Shown here piece by piece: positions 13,362-20,730 of a DNA stretch of 27,126 bases (positions within the stretch are counted from its first letter, which is position 1; every line of letters begins with the position of its first letter). Origin of the DNA: a virus; the IMG/VR virus record IMGVR_UViG_3300046375_000049, positions 1 through 27,126 of that record. The stretch is one strand, 5' to 3'. The translations under genes were made by a program, and so were the position numbers. The notes below the pieces were generated by a model, which saw only the letters and a list, made by a program, of their open reading frames with translations, made no database searches and had not been told where the DNA came from.

Positions 13362-13817
13362 ATGCCCGTTTCTCATCAGACTGAAGTGCTTTGGACTGCC
13401 AATAAGCGTCTGGCGGTGATCTTGCTGGCGTTTGGCGGCCAACTTTGCCGTGAGACACCGATCGGCTGGGATGATGTATGGCGCGACGTTGACGCGTTCG
13501 TGGAGCGCGAACCATTGCCGCGGCGCATCATCAGCTTCAATTTCGTGGCTACCAAGTTTTTGCGCGAGTTGGCGGCGGCTTACGAATCAAAAGATCGCCA
13601 GGCGTTTCCAAGGCTGGTGGCCGAACTGCTTACTAAGGATGACCGGGAGCGCGTGGTTTTGGCATTGGATATTTTCCGGGAAGTAGTCGCGGCCGGTCAA
13701 CTGTTGGTCGGGCTATTGTTCGCGATGGATCACGCCAAATGGGATGTGATCGGGGATGTGCGTATAGGCAAGAACGCGAGTAACGAATTGCGGGCGGAAT
13801 TTCTCTCCAAGGTATGA
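13362..13817 (+). CDS. hypothetical tail-region protein (151 aa)
   Basis: All-helical appearance with conserved-looking 'GWDDVWRDVDAFVEREPLPRR' and 'VLALDIFREVVAAGQLLVGLLF'. It lies between the putative tube gene and the chaperone and overlaps the latter (ATGA at 13814). Helical proteins in this slot often assist tail assembly or belong to the chaperone group; I cannot say more. No membrane segment is convincing despite the hydrophobic 'LLVGLLFAM'. Confidence 0.55.
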   Translation: MPVSHQTEVLWTANKRLAVILLAFGGQLCRETPIGWDDVWRDVDAFVEREPLPRRIISFNFVATKFLRELAAAYESKDRQAFPRLVAELLTKDDRERVVLALDIFREVVAAGQLLVGLLFAMDHAKWDVIGDVRIGKNASNELRAEFLSKV

Positions 13818-14230
13818 GAACGGAACAGGACCAAGAACTGGATATGACAAGCGATCAGGCGTTAATCAGTGCATTGACGCCCAAGCTGGTCGGCGAGCTA
13901 GAGCTTGAACCTTTTAGCCTGATGCGCCAGGTGATCGCGATTGATTTATGCCGGAAAAGCAGCTCGGTATTTTTCAATGCGATCATGACGGTTTGGGTTT
14001 GCACGCTGAAACCGGCTGAAGTGCTCAAAGCGCATGAGGATATTGCGTCAGCCCAGTTGCGCGCATTTGAATGGGCCGAGGCGCAGGGCTATTCAATGAT
14101 CAATTACGGGCCGATACTAGAGTCCTACAACCGTCTGAACCGTGAACTAAGCGCAGCTGCGCAAGTACGCGTAGGCGACGGCACTGACGGTGAATCGCCA
14201 AAAAACGATGGCGGGCCAGCGGCGCCCTAG
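13814..14230 (+). CDS. tail assembly chaperone, short form (138 aa)
   Basis: Placed immediately before the tape-measure gene, the standard position of the gpG-like chaperone. It is helical (LISALTPKLVGELELEPFSLMRQVIAIDLCRK; SAQLRAFEWAEAQGY) and ends in a flexible acidic/Pro-Gly tail. Near its 3' end, at codons 129-131, the reading frame contains CCA AAA AAC, i.e. A AAA AAC in the zero frame. This canonical -1 slippery heptamer would make a longer fusion with the downstream frame. The start overlaps the previous stop (ATGA). Such chaperones bind the tape-measure protein and recruit tube subunits. Confidence 0.75.
   Translation: MRTEQDQELDMTSDQALISALTPKLVGELELEPFSLMRQVIAIDLCRKSSSVFFNAIMTVWVCTLKPAEVLKAHEDIASAQLRAFEWAEAQGYSMINYGPILESYNRLNRELSAAAQVRVGDGTDGESPKNDGGPAAP
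14200..14206 (+). promoter_or_regulatory. programmed -1 ribosomal frameshift site (A AAA AAC)
   Basis: Six A and a C at 14200-14206 are phased so that zero-frame codons are CCA AAA AAC, matching X XXY YYZ exactly. The -1 frame is closed only 9-15 nt upstream (TGA 14191-14193) and stays open downstream to 14412. A GGCGG/CCGCC stem (14210-14214 with 14237-14241), or a shorter GGGC/GCCC stem inside it, could be the stimulatory structure. Confidence 0.8.
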
Positions 14231-14412
14231 AAATAGCCGCCTGTATCGCGCCTTTAACCGGCATGAACCTCAACCAAATTTTATGGGAGTTGCCGGTCGC
14301 GATTGCGTTGCAGATGCAACTAATCTGGCTCCAGATGCAGGGGCGCGATCTGGTGATTGAGCGCGACTCCGCGCCGTTGCTGGCGCGGCTAAAGAGGAGG
14401 CACCGTGGCTGA
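14206..14412 (+). CDS. -1 frame extension of the tail assembly chaperone (68 aa, made only as fusion)
   Basis: This frame follows the slippery heptamer and runs 68 codons to TGA 14410-14412, giving a predicted fusion of about 199 residues (131 from the first ORF). The extension contains 'MNLNQILWELPVAIALQMQLIWLQMQGRD', reminiscent of the conserved Trp/hydrophobic helix of T-domains, and a basic C-terminus (ARLKRRHRG). An ATG at 14263 exists, but no Shine-Dalgarno supports separate translation. The end overlaps the tape-measure start by 8 bases. By analogy with lambda gpGT, the T part should bind tube protein. Confidence 0.75.
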   Translation, partial: RWRASGALEIAACIAPLTGMNLNQILWELPVAIALQMQLIWLQMQGRDLVIERDSAPLLARLKRRHRG

Positions 14413-15892
14413 AAACGATATCACGATCGGTATTACGGTCGAAGACTCGAGTGCCATCGCTAAGCTAGCTGAGCTTCAAGGTAAGATTGGCCAATCGACT
14501 CAGCAAGGGTTTCAGGAAGCAACCAAACATGCCAATTCATTTAAAGATCGGCTAAGTGATTTAAAAACAGCCATGGCCGGCGTTTTTGCGGTGGATGTCG
14601 CTCAGACTTTCTTTCAAGCCGCCGTCAGTGGGGCCGAGAAGTTAAAGGATGCTTTAATCGATGCCGGGAAACAGGCGGCATCGATGGAACAGATGAAGAT
14701 ACAGCTCGGCATTGAGTTAGGGGCCGGGGGTGTCGCAGCTTCGAAGGAGGTAGTCACTAACTGGGTCAATAAACTCCAATATTTTTCGGATACCACTACT
14801 ACTCAGCTGAACGCAGTAGTGGAGGCATTCCGCCAGACTGTTGCTACAGGGTACACTCCTGATAAGGCATACGAGATGATTCAGCACATCACAGATGTCG
14901 CTGCCGCTACTACGCCTGCTGGTAAAAGCCCATCGGAGCATTTCTCGGAGTTGATGACGACTTTCAATCAGGCCATTAAAGGTGGGGCATTGCTGGAGCG
15001 TGCGATCTATCCGTTGGAGCGTGAAGGTGTGGCTATACGGCCTTTTCTTGAGCAGAAAATGGGTATTCAGCCTGGGCAGTTGGGTGAAATAGGGACCGAG
15101 ATGAGCGAAGAGAACCTGACGGCACTGCGCAGGGCTGTGAAGAAGGGGGAGATCCCGTCCACTTGGTTGCAGGAGTTCTTTGAACAGCAGACTGCGCCTG
15201 GTGGTAAGTATGCAGGGGCCGCTGCTCAGTTTGGCCAGACTGCAATTGGTGGCTGGAGCACTTTGCTGGACAAGTTTCAGAACATAATGCGGGGCATTGG
15301 CTCCGTCGAGCTAGGGCCTTTCGAGGGTATTATTAATAAGATCAATGCCTCCTTTACCCCGGAAACCTACCAGAAGACACAAAACTTCTTCGACGGCATA
15401 GCGAAGAAGGTAAACGAGGCTTTTACCCCGGTTTTAACTCAGGGACTCGATCACCTGATCGATACCTTAAGTAAACAGGATTGGAGTAAGTTGGAGGGGC
15501 CGATTGATTCTGCCATTGAAGGTATGGCTAAGCTTATGATAGCGAGTGGACCGCTTCTTGACTGGTTCGCCAAGGATTTACCAATAGAAATAGAGAACCT
15601 TACGCGGTTAACTCACAGCTTTGAACAGGTTGGCGAAGCCATTGAAAGAACCTTTGGCTGGCTGCTTAATATTAAGTGGCCCCAAGTATCCGAACCGAGC
15701 CCTGCTGAGGCGGCAAAGCCGTTCAATCTTGGCGACTTCTTTTCCAATTTGACCGGGTTTAAAGATCTCCAGAGAGCCTGGGAAGCAATAGCGAAAGAGT
15801 ATTTCCCGAAAGAGGCTAAAGATGACATCGCCAAAACGGCGAGAAATACCGAGACGATAGCTGGTGCCCTTACCGGGAAAGGCACTCCGTAA
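14405..15892 (+). CDS. tape measure protein (495 aa)
   Basis: Sets tail length and is ejected with the DNA. A GTG start at 14405 follows GAGGAGG by 5-6 nt, a very strong site. The protein is long, helical and alanine/glutamine-rich, with an N-terminal 'KLAELQGKIGQSTQQGFQEA' coiled-coil stretch and a 'LKTAMAGVFAVDVAQTFFQAAVSGAEKL' hydrophobic region typical of tape measures. At the usual 0.15 nm per residue, 495 residues would predict a tail of roughly 75 nm. It directly follows the frameshifted chaperone pair, which confirms the assignment. Confidence 0.85.
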   Translation: MAENDITIGITVEDSSAIAKLAELQGKIGQSTQQGFQEATKHANSFKDRLSDLKTAMAGVFAVDVAQTFFQAAVSGAEKLKDALIDAGKQAASMEQMKIQLGIELGAGGVAASKEVVTNWVNKLQYFSDTTTTQLNAVVEAFRQTVATGYTPDKAYEMIQHITDVAAATTPAGKSPSEHFSELMTTFNQAIKGGALLERAIYPLEREGVAIRPFLEQKMGIQPGQLGEIGTEMSEENLTALRRAVKKGEIPSTWLQEFFEQQTAPGGKYAGAAAQFGQTAIGGWSTLLDKFQNIMRGIGSVELGPFEGIINKINASFTPETYQKTQNFFDGIAKKVNEAFTPVLTQGLDHLIDTLSKQDWSKLEGPIDSAIEGMAKLMIASGPLLDWFAKDLPIEIENLTRLTHSFEQVGEAIERTFGWLLNIKWPQVSEPSPAEAAKPFNLGDFFSNLTGFKDLQRAWEAIAKEYFPKEAKDDIAKTARNTETIAGALTGKGTP

Positions 15893-15895
15893 AAA

Positions 15896-16909
15896 ATGTC
15901 CCTGATTTTCAATAGCATTACCCAATTTGAGATCCAGCCCGAGCGGACCAAGAAACGGGCTAAGCGTGATGACTTGGATACGCTCTCGGAGGTTTGGGTG
16001 GGCCCGAGTGCGCTTGAAGATACCTTCGTGCCGGCGATCGGGACCGTGCATCATGATTTCAGCTTAATGACAGTGATCGCGAGTTCAATCAAACGGCTGC
16101 CGATGTACGTGAGCGAGGTGACGATCGAGTATCACGGTAAGCTGGATAATTACGGCACTACGCAATACACCAGCGTGCCGACCATCAGCCAGCATTGGGC
16201 TGAGGGCGAGGTGTCAATGGGAAGTGGCGGCACCACGATCTCGCGCCGATACACCGGGCGGTGTGTCCAGATTGATTACCTGACTAACCGGCGCCCGACG
16301 GGCAACCCGACCAATATCGGGTTAGCCCAGGAATTTCTGGGGTTCACCAATGTCTGGGATCAGGTGACCAGTTTCGGCAGTAGCGCGACAATCATTGGGC
16401 CACCGATCAAGAAACTTTCCTGTACGGACGTGAAGATCGACGACAAAGCCGATGGCTGGTACCGAGTGACGGAGACTTACCAGAGCAGAATGTACCCCGG
16501 AGTAAGCATTTCCGGTGCGCCTGGTACGCCTACTCCGCCTGCGGGGCCGATCGCGACAAAGATTTACGGGCCGTTCCCGCTCTTTGGCGGGGCGGACTGG
16601 TACGGGATGAATCAGAACACGCAGAATCCTCAGACTCAGAGGGCTACCGGTAGTGCACAGCAGGCGGCTACCTCAACTACAACTACGACGCATGAGACAG
16701 AGTGGAAGTCTACAACGATATATGGTTCGCCAGCGGCTGACACGGCGCAACAGACCGCGATTGATCCCGGGATGTTTACATCGGACACGGCCGGGAACCA
16801 GGTGCAAACTGCAGACACCTCGCCCATTCTTAGCGCTGCTGCATCAGCCAATTACTCTGATGCGCAAACACCTGATCAGGGGACGCAATCGGCGTCATTG
16901 CCCTATTGA
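15896..16909 (+). CDS. distal tail structural protein candidate (337 aa)
   Basis: Comes right after the tape measure, where distal-tail proteins lie. Residues 1-210 look folded and beta-rich (LDTLSEVWVGPSALEDTF; LPMYVSEVTIEYHGKLDNYG; RYTGRCVQIDYLTNRRPTGNPTN; WYRVTETYQSRMYPG). Residues about 215-337 are Ser/Thr/Gln/Gly-rich, including a run of threonines, and are likely extended or disordered. No Dit or baseplate family is recognisable by eye, so the call is from gene order. Its ATG follows the tape-measure stop after three bases. Confidence 0.5.
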   Translation: MSLIFNSITQFEIQPERTKKRAKRDDLDTLSEVWVGPSALEDTFVPAIGTVHHDFSLMTVIASSIKRLPMYVSEVTIEYHGKLDNYGTTQYTSVPTISQHWAEGEVSMGSGGTTISRRYTGRCVQIDYLTNRRPTGNPTNIGLAQEFLGFTNVWDQVTSFGSSATIIGPPIKKLSCTDVKIDDKADGWYRVTETYQSRMYPGVSISGAPGTPTPPAGPIATKIYGPFPLFGGADWYGMNQNTQNPQTQRATGSAQQAATSTTTTTHETEWKSTTIYGSPAADTAQQTAIDPGMFTSDTAGNQVQTADTSPILSAAASANYSDAQTPDQGTQSASLPY

Positions 16910-16912
16910 ACC

Positions 16913-17299
16913 ATGTTAAACCGGATCACAAGTGGCTGGACATGGTTAGAGACGGCGCTCAACGCGATGATCGATGAGATTAACCGGCAGAAACCGTTGG
17001 CCAGCGCCTCGATTGCGCTGGAGGAATCGCCTAATGGAACGCTGCTTAAGGTCACCCAACCGCAGCAACCCGCGACTGGCGGCGGCGATGTGGATCCGAC
17101 CCCGTGGGCAACTACTCCGGATGGTGAGACGGCGGACTGGCACCAACTTATCTCCTTTAACGCGGACAATGCCAAGGTCTCTACGCAGTGGGTTTGGGGC
17201 GGAACTCCGAAGCCGGGTACAGTCTATGCGTGGCATCCTGTGGGTTTGATCGATCCGAGCACCTGCGCCCAATACACCTTGGTTATTCTAACCAAATGA
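16913..17299 (+). CDS. hypothetical tail-region protein (128 aa)
   Basis: An N-terminal helix (GWTWLETALNAMIDEINRQKPLA) is followed by a beta-rich remainder with 'GTLLKVTQPQQPATGGG' and 'FNADNAKVSTQWVWGGTPKPG'. This layout, a short helix then a strand-rich domain, is common in small proteins attached to tail tips or fibres. It starts three bases after the preceding stop and overlaps the next gene (ATGA at 17296-17299). Family not recognised. Confidence 0.55.
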   Translation: MLNRITSGWTWLETALNAMIDEINRQKPLASASIALEESPNGTLLKVTQPQQPATGGGDVDPTPWATTPDGETADWHQLISFNADNAKVSTQWVWGGTPKPGTVYAWHPVGLIDPSTCAQYTLVILTK

Positions 17300-17742
17300 C
17301 GCTGGTGCTTCTAACGTGGTGTCCGGATCCTACAAAGCCTGCGCCGTGCGCCAGCATGCCATGCCAGCCGCCGCAGCAGCCGCCTGAACCGCCATCTGGT
17401 TATCCGCCTTGGCACTCGATTGCGTATGACGGGACCACTGATATTCAGTTTTACTATCAGCTTCAAGTTCCCTTCGTCGGCACCCCGATTTTGTTCGGCG
17501 GCCACACCATTACCTTTGGTCCCCACGCTTTGCCGGATCCAGGGGCTTGGTTTCAACCCGTCTCTGGGCCATCAGGGGATGTTTGGACTTTCTACACGGT
17601 TACAACGGTTTTCGTCGGGACTGGTGCAGGGGTAGTTTTGCCAAACGCTTCATTCGCCGGACCTGACAGCGCCTCCGTCCAGGCGGCTGATCTAGCGGCC
17701 CAGTGGCTAGCTTACAATTACGCCGTCGCCAATCCCCCATGA
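17296..17742 (+). CDS. hypothetical tail-region protein (148 aa)
   Basis: The start is set at ATG 17296 because it overlaps the previous stop (ATGA); the frame is open upstream to 17188 but would lie inside the previous gene. The first 45 residues are Pro/Cys-rich (TWCPDPTKPAPCASMPCQPP, QPPEPPSGYPP), then a beta-rich domain with 'TDIQFYYQLQVPFVGTPILF' and an Ala-rich C-terminal helix. Probably a tail-tip or fibre accessory by position; no family assigned. Confidence 0.55.
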   Translation: MTLVLLTWCPDPTKPAPCASMPCQPPQQPPEPPSGYPPWHSIAYDGTTDIQFYYQLQVPFVGTPILFGGHTITFGPHALPDPGAWFQPVSGPSGDVWTFYTVTTVFVGTGAGVVLPNASFAGPDSASVQAADLAAQWLAYNYAVANPP

Positions 17743-17903
17743 ACGCACTCCTTACACCGACCGAAAAAGAAGCTCGGCTTGCGGTTTGCAGAACTTGTGA
17801 ACAACTCTCGATCCAGCCGTCGCTAGCGTGTCGGGCGTGCGCCTGTGATTTGACTCGCAAACTCTGGTGGCGACTCGGCAAATGCCCGCTTGGTAAATGG
17901 TAA
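17739..17903 (+). CDS. small Cys-rich zinc-ribbon-like phage protein ending CPLGKW (54 aa)
   Basis: Starts at ATG 17739, overlapping the preceding stop (ATGA). The cysteine pattern is CRTCE, then CRACACD, then KCPLGKW at the very C-terminus, giving about six cysteines able to hold zinc. Small proteins with this CxxC...CxxC...CPxGKW ending are frequent beside tail-fibre genes in large phages; their function is not established to my knowledge. The longer frame from 17703 overlaps the previous gene and is not preferred. Confidence 0.65.
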   Translation: MNALLTPTEKEARLAVCRTCEQLSIQPSLACRACACDLTRKLWWRLGKCPLGKW

Positions 17904-17907
17904 GCCT

Positions 17908-20730
17908 ATGAACATCATTATCGATTTAGATCTGCAGATGGCGGTGCAAGGGTTCGGTTCCCGCCAACCGGCACAGCCCTACCAGGTCAAAAGCCAGGAC
18001 ACACCGACGGTCGCGCTCTATTTCGTGCGTGGGAACGTGACCTACGATCTGGGCTCGTCGCCCGGATTGCGGTTTGGCGTATTTCTGGCCGGGAACCCCA
18101 ATGCGTTGGTCCAGCAGAACACCTTTACCCGCACGACCGATAATCTCGCCCGCACGGTTTACGTAGCGTACCCGAATTTTAACACGGTCCAGATGCAATC
18201 GGCGATCGGGAGTCAGCCGCAGCTTTCAGTCATCGGCGAACTCCGTTACCAGACGAGCTTCGGTACAATCGCGCGCACGGCTGATATTGCTTTTACGGTG
18301 GTTCGGACGCTGTTGAACGAGACGGTGATGGACAACCTGATCGCGGCGTTTGTCACGCCGGCGGTCAACGCCAACGTAACGGCGCGGATCAATAATACCG
18401 GGTGGCTCAGCGCGGGTTTAAATATCTCAATTGCTGGGGGAGCTGGGGCTTATCAGGTGGTCTCGGTGACCAATGTTACGGATTTTGTGGCCAAGAATCT
18501 TGGGGGCGCCAGTAACGCGGCCAGCGGCACCACGATTCCGAGCGGTACCGCGGTGGGAATAGCGCCGGTCAACGTGCTCCAGGCTTATCCGGACCCGAGC
18601 ATTATCGAGGTGACGACCCATAAGGATGCTGTTAACGGATACGCTGGGTTGGATGGGACCGGGCTGCTTAAGGGGACCGAGATGCCGGTTGACGCTAAAA
18701 CGATTGTGGTCAGCGGCGGCAAACTGGCTAGCTCATCGATTTTAACGACCACTACAGCCAATTTCATTACCCCGGCGCCAAACGCGACCGTAAGCGTCAC
18801 GCTGGGGGCTACGAGTGGTTTAGTCGCCGGGCAATATGTCAGGATCCCGATTGCCGGTTATTATGTCGTTACCTCGATCACGGATTCGACTCATGCGGTG
18901 TTGACCAATAACGGTGACCCCTTCAATGCTGGGAGCGGGGTGACGATTACCAGTGGCGCGGTGCTGCTGCCGGCACAAGCTGCGGCGGGCGGTGGCGCTG
19001 GTAGTCCTGGCCAGAACGCCTACACCCTGACCACTGCCAGTTTTACTGTTCCACCTGTCGGCTCGACTGTTAGCGTGGCCATGCAGGTCACCACCTGGCT
19101 GGGCGGCAACGGTTACTACGTTTTTATCACCGGCGCAGGCTACTACGCGGTCAACTCGATCACGGACGGCACCCATGCGGTGCTGACCAATGCCGGGAGC
19201 CCTAGTAATGCACCTCCTGGAACGGTCGTCCCCACCAATGCCCAGGTCGCCGCCTGTGGGCCTCCAGGCGCGCCCGGAGTGAGCGGTGCTGGCCTAGCGG
19301 CCTATGATGCCTTGGCGGCTTCGTTCACGATGCCCGCGGTCAGCGGGACCGTCACAATCACTATCGGGAACACCGCCTGGATCTCGGTCAACCAGATCAT
19401 CTACATCGCGACAGCAGGCTATCTCCAGGTCTCGGCGATCTCCAGCGCGACTCAAGTCTTGGTCACCAACCTCAACTATCCGGGTAACGCGACAGCGGGG
19501 ACCGTAATCGCCTCCGGCTCCCGGGTGAGCCCGGGCGGTCTACAAGGCCCGCCCGGAGCTGGCGGAGCGGGGCTAAACGCCTTTACCACCTTAAGCGCCA
19601 ATTTCACCCAGCCGGCGGTCAATGCCACTGTCACGGTCAACGTCGGCTCGACTACCTGGATGGCGACTGGCCAGGGGATCTTTATCCAAGGCGGCGGGTA
19701 TTACACCATCAGCTCGATCGCTGATGCCACTCACGCAGTCGTCACCAACCTTGGCGGCTCCGCTAATCCGGCTGCTGGCTCCACGATAACCGGGAGCGGC
19801 ACCCAGAACGTGACTCCGGCTGGGACCCCTGGCGTAGCGGGCTCTTCCTCTTATACGACGACAAGCGCTTCTTTTGTCATGCCAGGTGTCGCTTCAAGCG
19901 TGACTGTCACTTTGGCTTCGACCTCCTGGATGGCGCAGGCTCAGAACGTTTACGTGGTCGGGGCGGGCTATTTCGATATTTCCTCGATCACCGATGCGAC
20001 CCACGCCGTTCTGATCAATTTAGGATCGTTGGGCAATGTCAGCAGCGGCACCACCATCCCCAGCGGTTCAATGGTCAGTACCGCTGGCGCAACGGGGCCA
20101 ACCGGGGGTGGGGGTGGAAGTGTAGTCCTGTCTTTAACCGATGCGACTACTGCAGCCGGAGTTTCCATCATCAATTCGAGTTCCGGCGTCCTAAAACGAT
20201 TGGTCCAAGGTGCGAACATTACCTTAACCGACGGCGGCGACCGGATTACGATTGCCGGTTCTAGCGGGAGTGGATTTACTCCTAATCATACGCAAGCTGT
20301 GCGGACCAGTAATTGGACTTACGTTGATAATACGGTTATTCCCTGGACGGGAGTCAGTTGGGATACTGACACCAAATGGGCAAGTGGCAATCCTTCCAGA
20401 CTAACCATTGTCACGGCAGGCTATTATCAAGTCACCGTCCAACTAAGCTGGGGAGGTGGTGCGGGTGCAGGTCCCAATCTACAAAATGTCAATGTCACGG
20501 TGAATGGTTCCACTCATCCAAGGCTTGGCGGTCAAATACAAACATTCGCCACATTATTTACGCCATCTAATCAATTGATCAATGGTATCCTGAAATTAAG
20601 CGCTGGAGATTATGTCGAAGTAGTCTCTGTGGTCCAAACTGGTTCAGCACCTTCAGCATTAGTTTATGAAGCGGCCAGTGGCACTTCTCCGGTAGGGCCA
20701 CTCTTTCAGCTAGATTATCTTGGCACCTAA
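17908..20730 (+). CDS. long tail fibre: six beta modules, collagen-like linkers, C1q-like tip (940 aa)
   Basis: Residues 1-145 form an N-terminal, beta-rich attachment domain. From residue 148 to about 740 there are six related modules of about 93 residues, each with the shape '(S/N)F..P.v..tVtV....tW...gq...I.GaGYY.v.SItDaTHAVLtNlG...N...GT.I.SG'. Modules 2-6 are separated by Gly-Pro stretches (GSPGQ, GPPGAPG, GLQGPPGAGG, GTPGVAG, GATGPTG) like collagen. The last 150 residues (from about 789) resemble a C1q/TNF-like jelly roll, with 'TAGYYQVTVQLSW', 'NVTVNGSTHPRL' and 'LKLSAGDYVEVVSVVQTGS'. It probably trimerises and binds the host surface. ATG 17908 is chosen over TTG 17890. Confidence 0.8.
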   Translation: MNIIIDLDLQMAVQGFGSRQPAQPYQVKSQDTPTVALYFVRGNVTYDLGSSPGLRFGVFLAGNPNALVQQNTFTRTTDNLARTVYVAYPNFNTVQMQSAIGSQPQLSVIGELRYQTSFGTIARTADIAFTVVRTLLNETVMDNLIAAFVTPAVNANVTARINNTGWLSAGLNISIAGGAGAYQVVSVTNVTDFVAKNLGGASNAASGTTIPSGTAVGIAPVNVLQAYPDPSIIEVTTHKDAVNGYAGLDGTGLLKGTEMPVDAKTIVVSGGKLASSSILTTTTANFITPAPNATVSVTLGATSGLVAGQYVRIPIAGYYVVTSITDSTHAVLTNNGDPFNAGSGVTITSGAVLLPAQAAAGGGAGSPGQNAYTLTTASFTVPPVGSTVSVAMQVTTWLGGNGYYVFITGAGYYAVNSITDGTHAVLTNAGSPSNAPPGTVVPTNAQVAACGPPGAPGVSGAGLAAYDALAASFTMPAVSGTVTITIGNTAWISVNQIIYIATAGYLQVSAISSATQVLVTNLNYPGNATAGTVIASGSRVSPGGLQGPPGAGGAGLNAFTTLSANFTQPAVNATVTVNVGSTTWMATGQGIFIQGGGYYTISSIADATHAVVTNLGGSANPAAGSTITGSGTQNVTPAGTPGVAGSSSYTTTSASFVMPGVASSVTVTLASTSWMAQAQNVYVVGAGYFDISSITDATHAVLINLGSLGNVSSGTTIPSGSMVSTAGATGPTGGGGGSVVLSLTDATTAAGVSIINSSSGVLKRLVQGANITLTDGGDRITIAGSSGSGFTPNHTQAVRTSNWTYVDNTVIPWTGVSWDTDTKWASGNPSRLTIVTAGYYQVTVQLSWGGGAGAGPNLQNVNVTVNGSTHPRLGGQIQTFATLFTPSNQLINGILKLSAGDYVEVVSVVQTGSAPSALVYEAASGTSPVGPLFQLDYLGT
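18349..20100 (+). repeat. six tandem protein-level repeats in the tail fibre gene
   Basis: Module starts are near 18349, 18760, 19039, 19321, 19600 and 19870. The last five are spaced 270-282 bp; the first is followed by an extra segment of about 130 bp. The conserved core reads GYY-v-SItDaTHAVLtN. DNA identity has drifted, so these are old duplications under selection. Confidence 0.75.

Noticed and set aside
17188-17295. Upstream extension of the 17296-17742 gene
   Set aside because: It would lie inside the previous gene; the ATGA overlap at 17296 marks a much better start.
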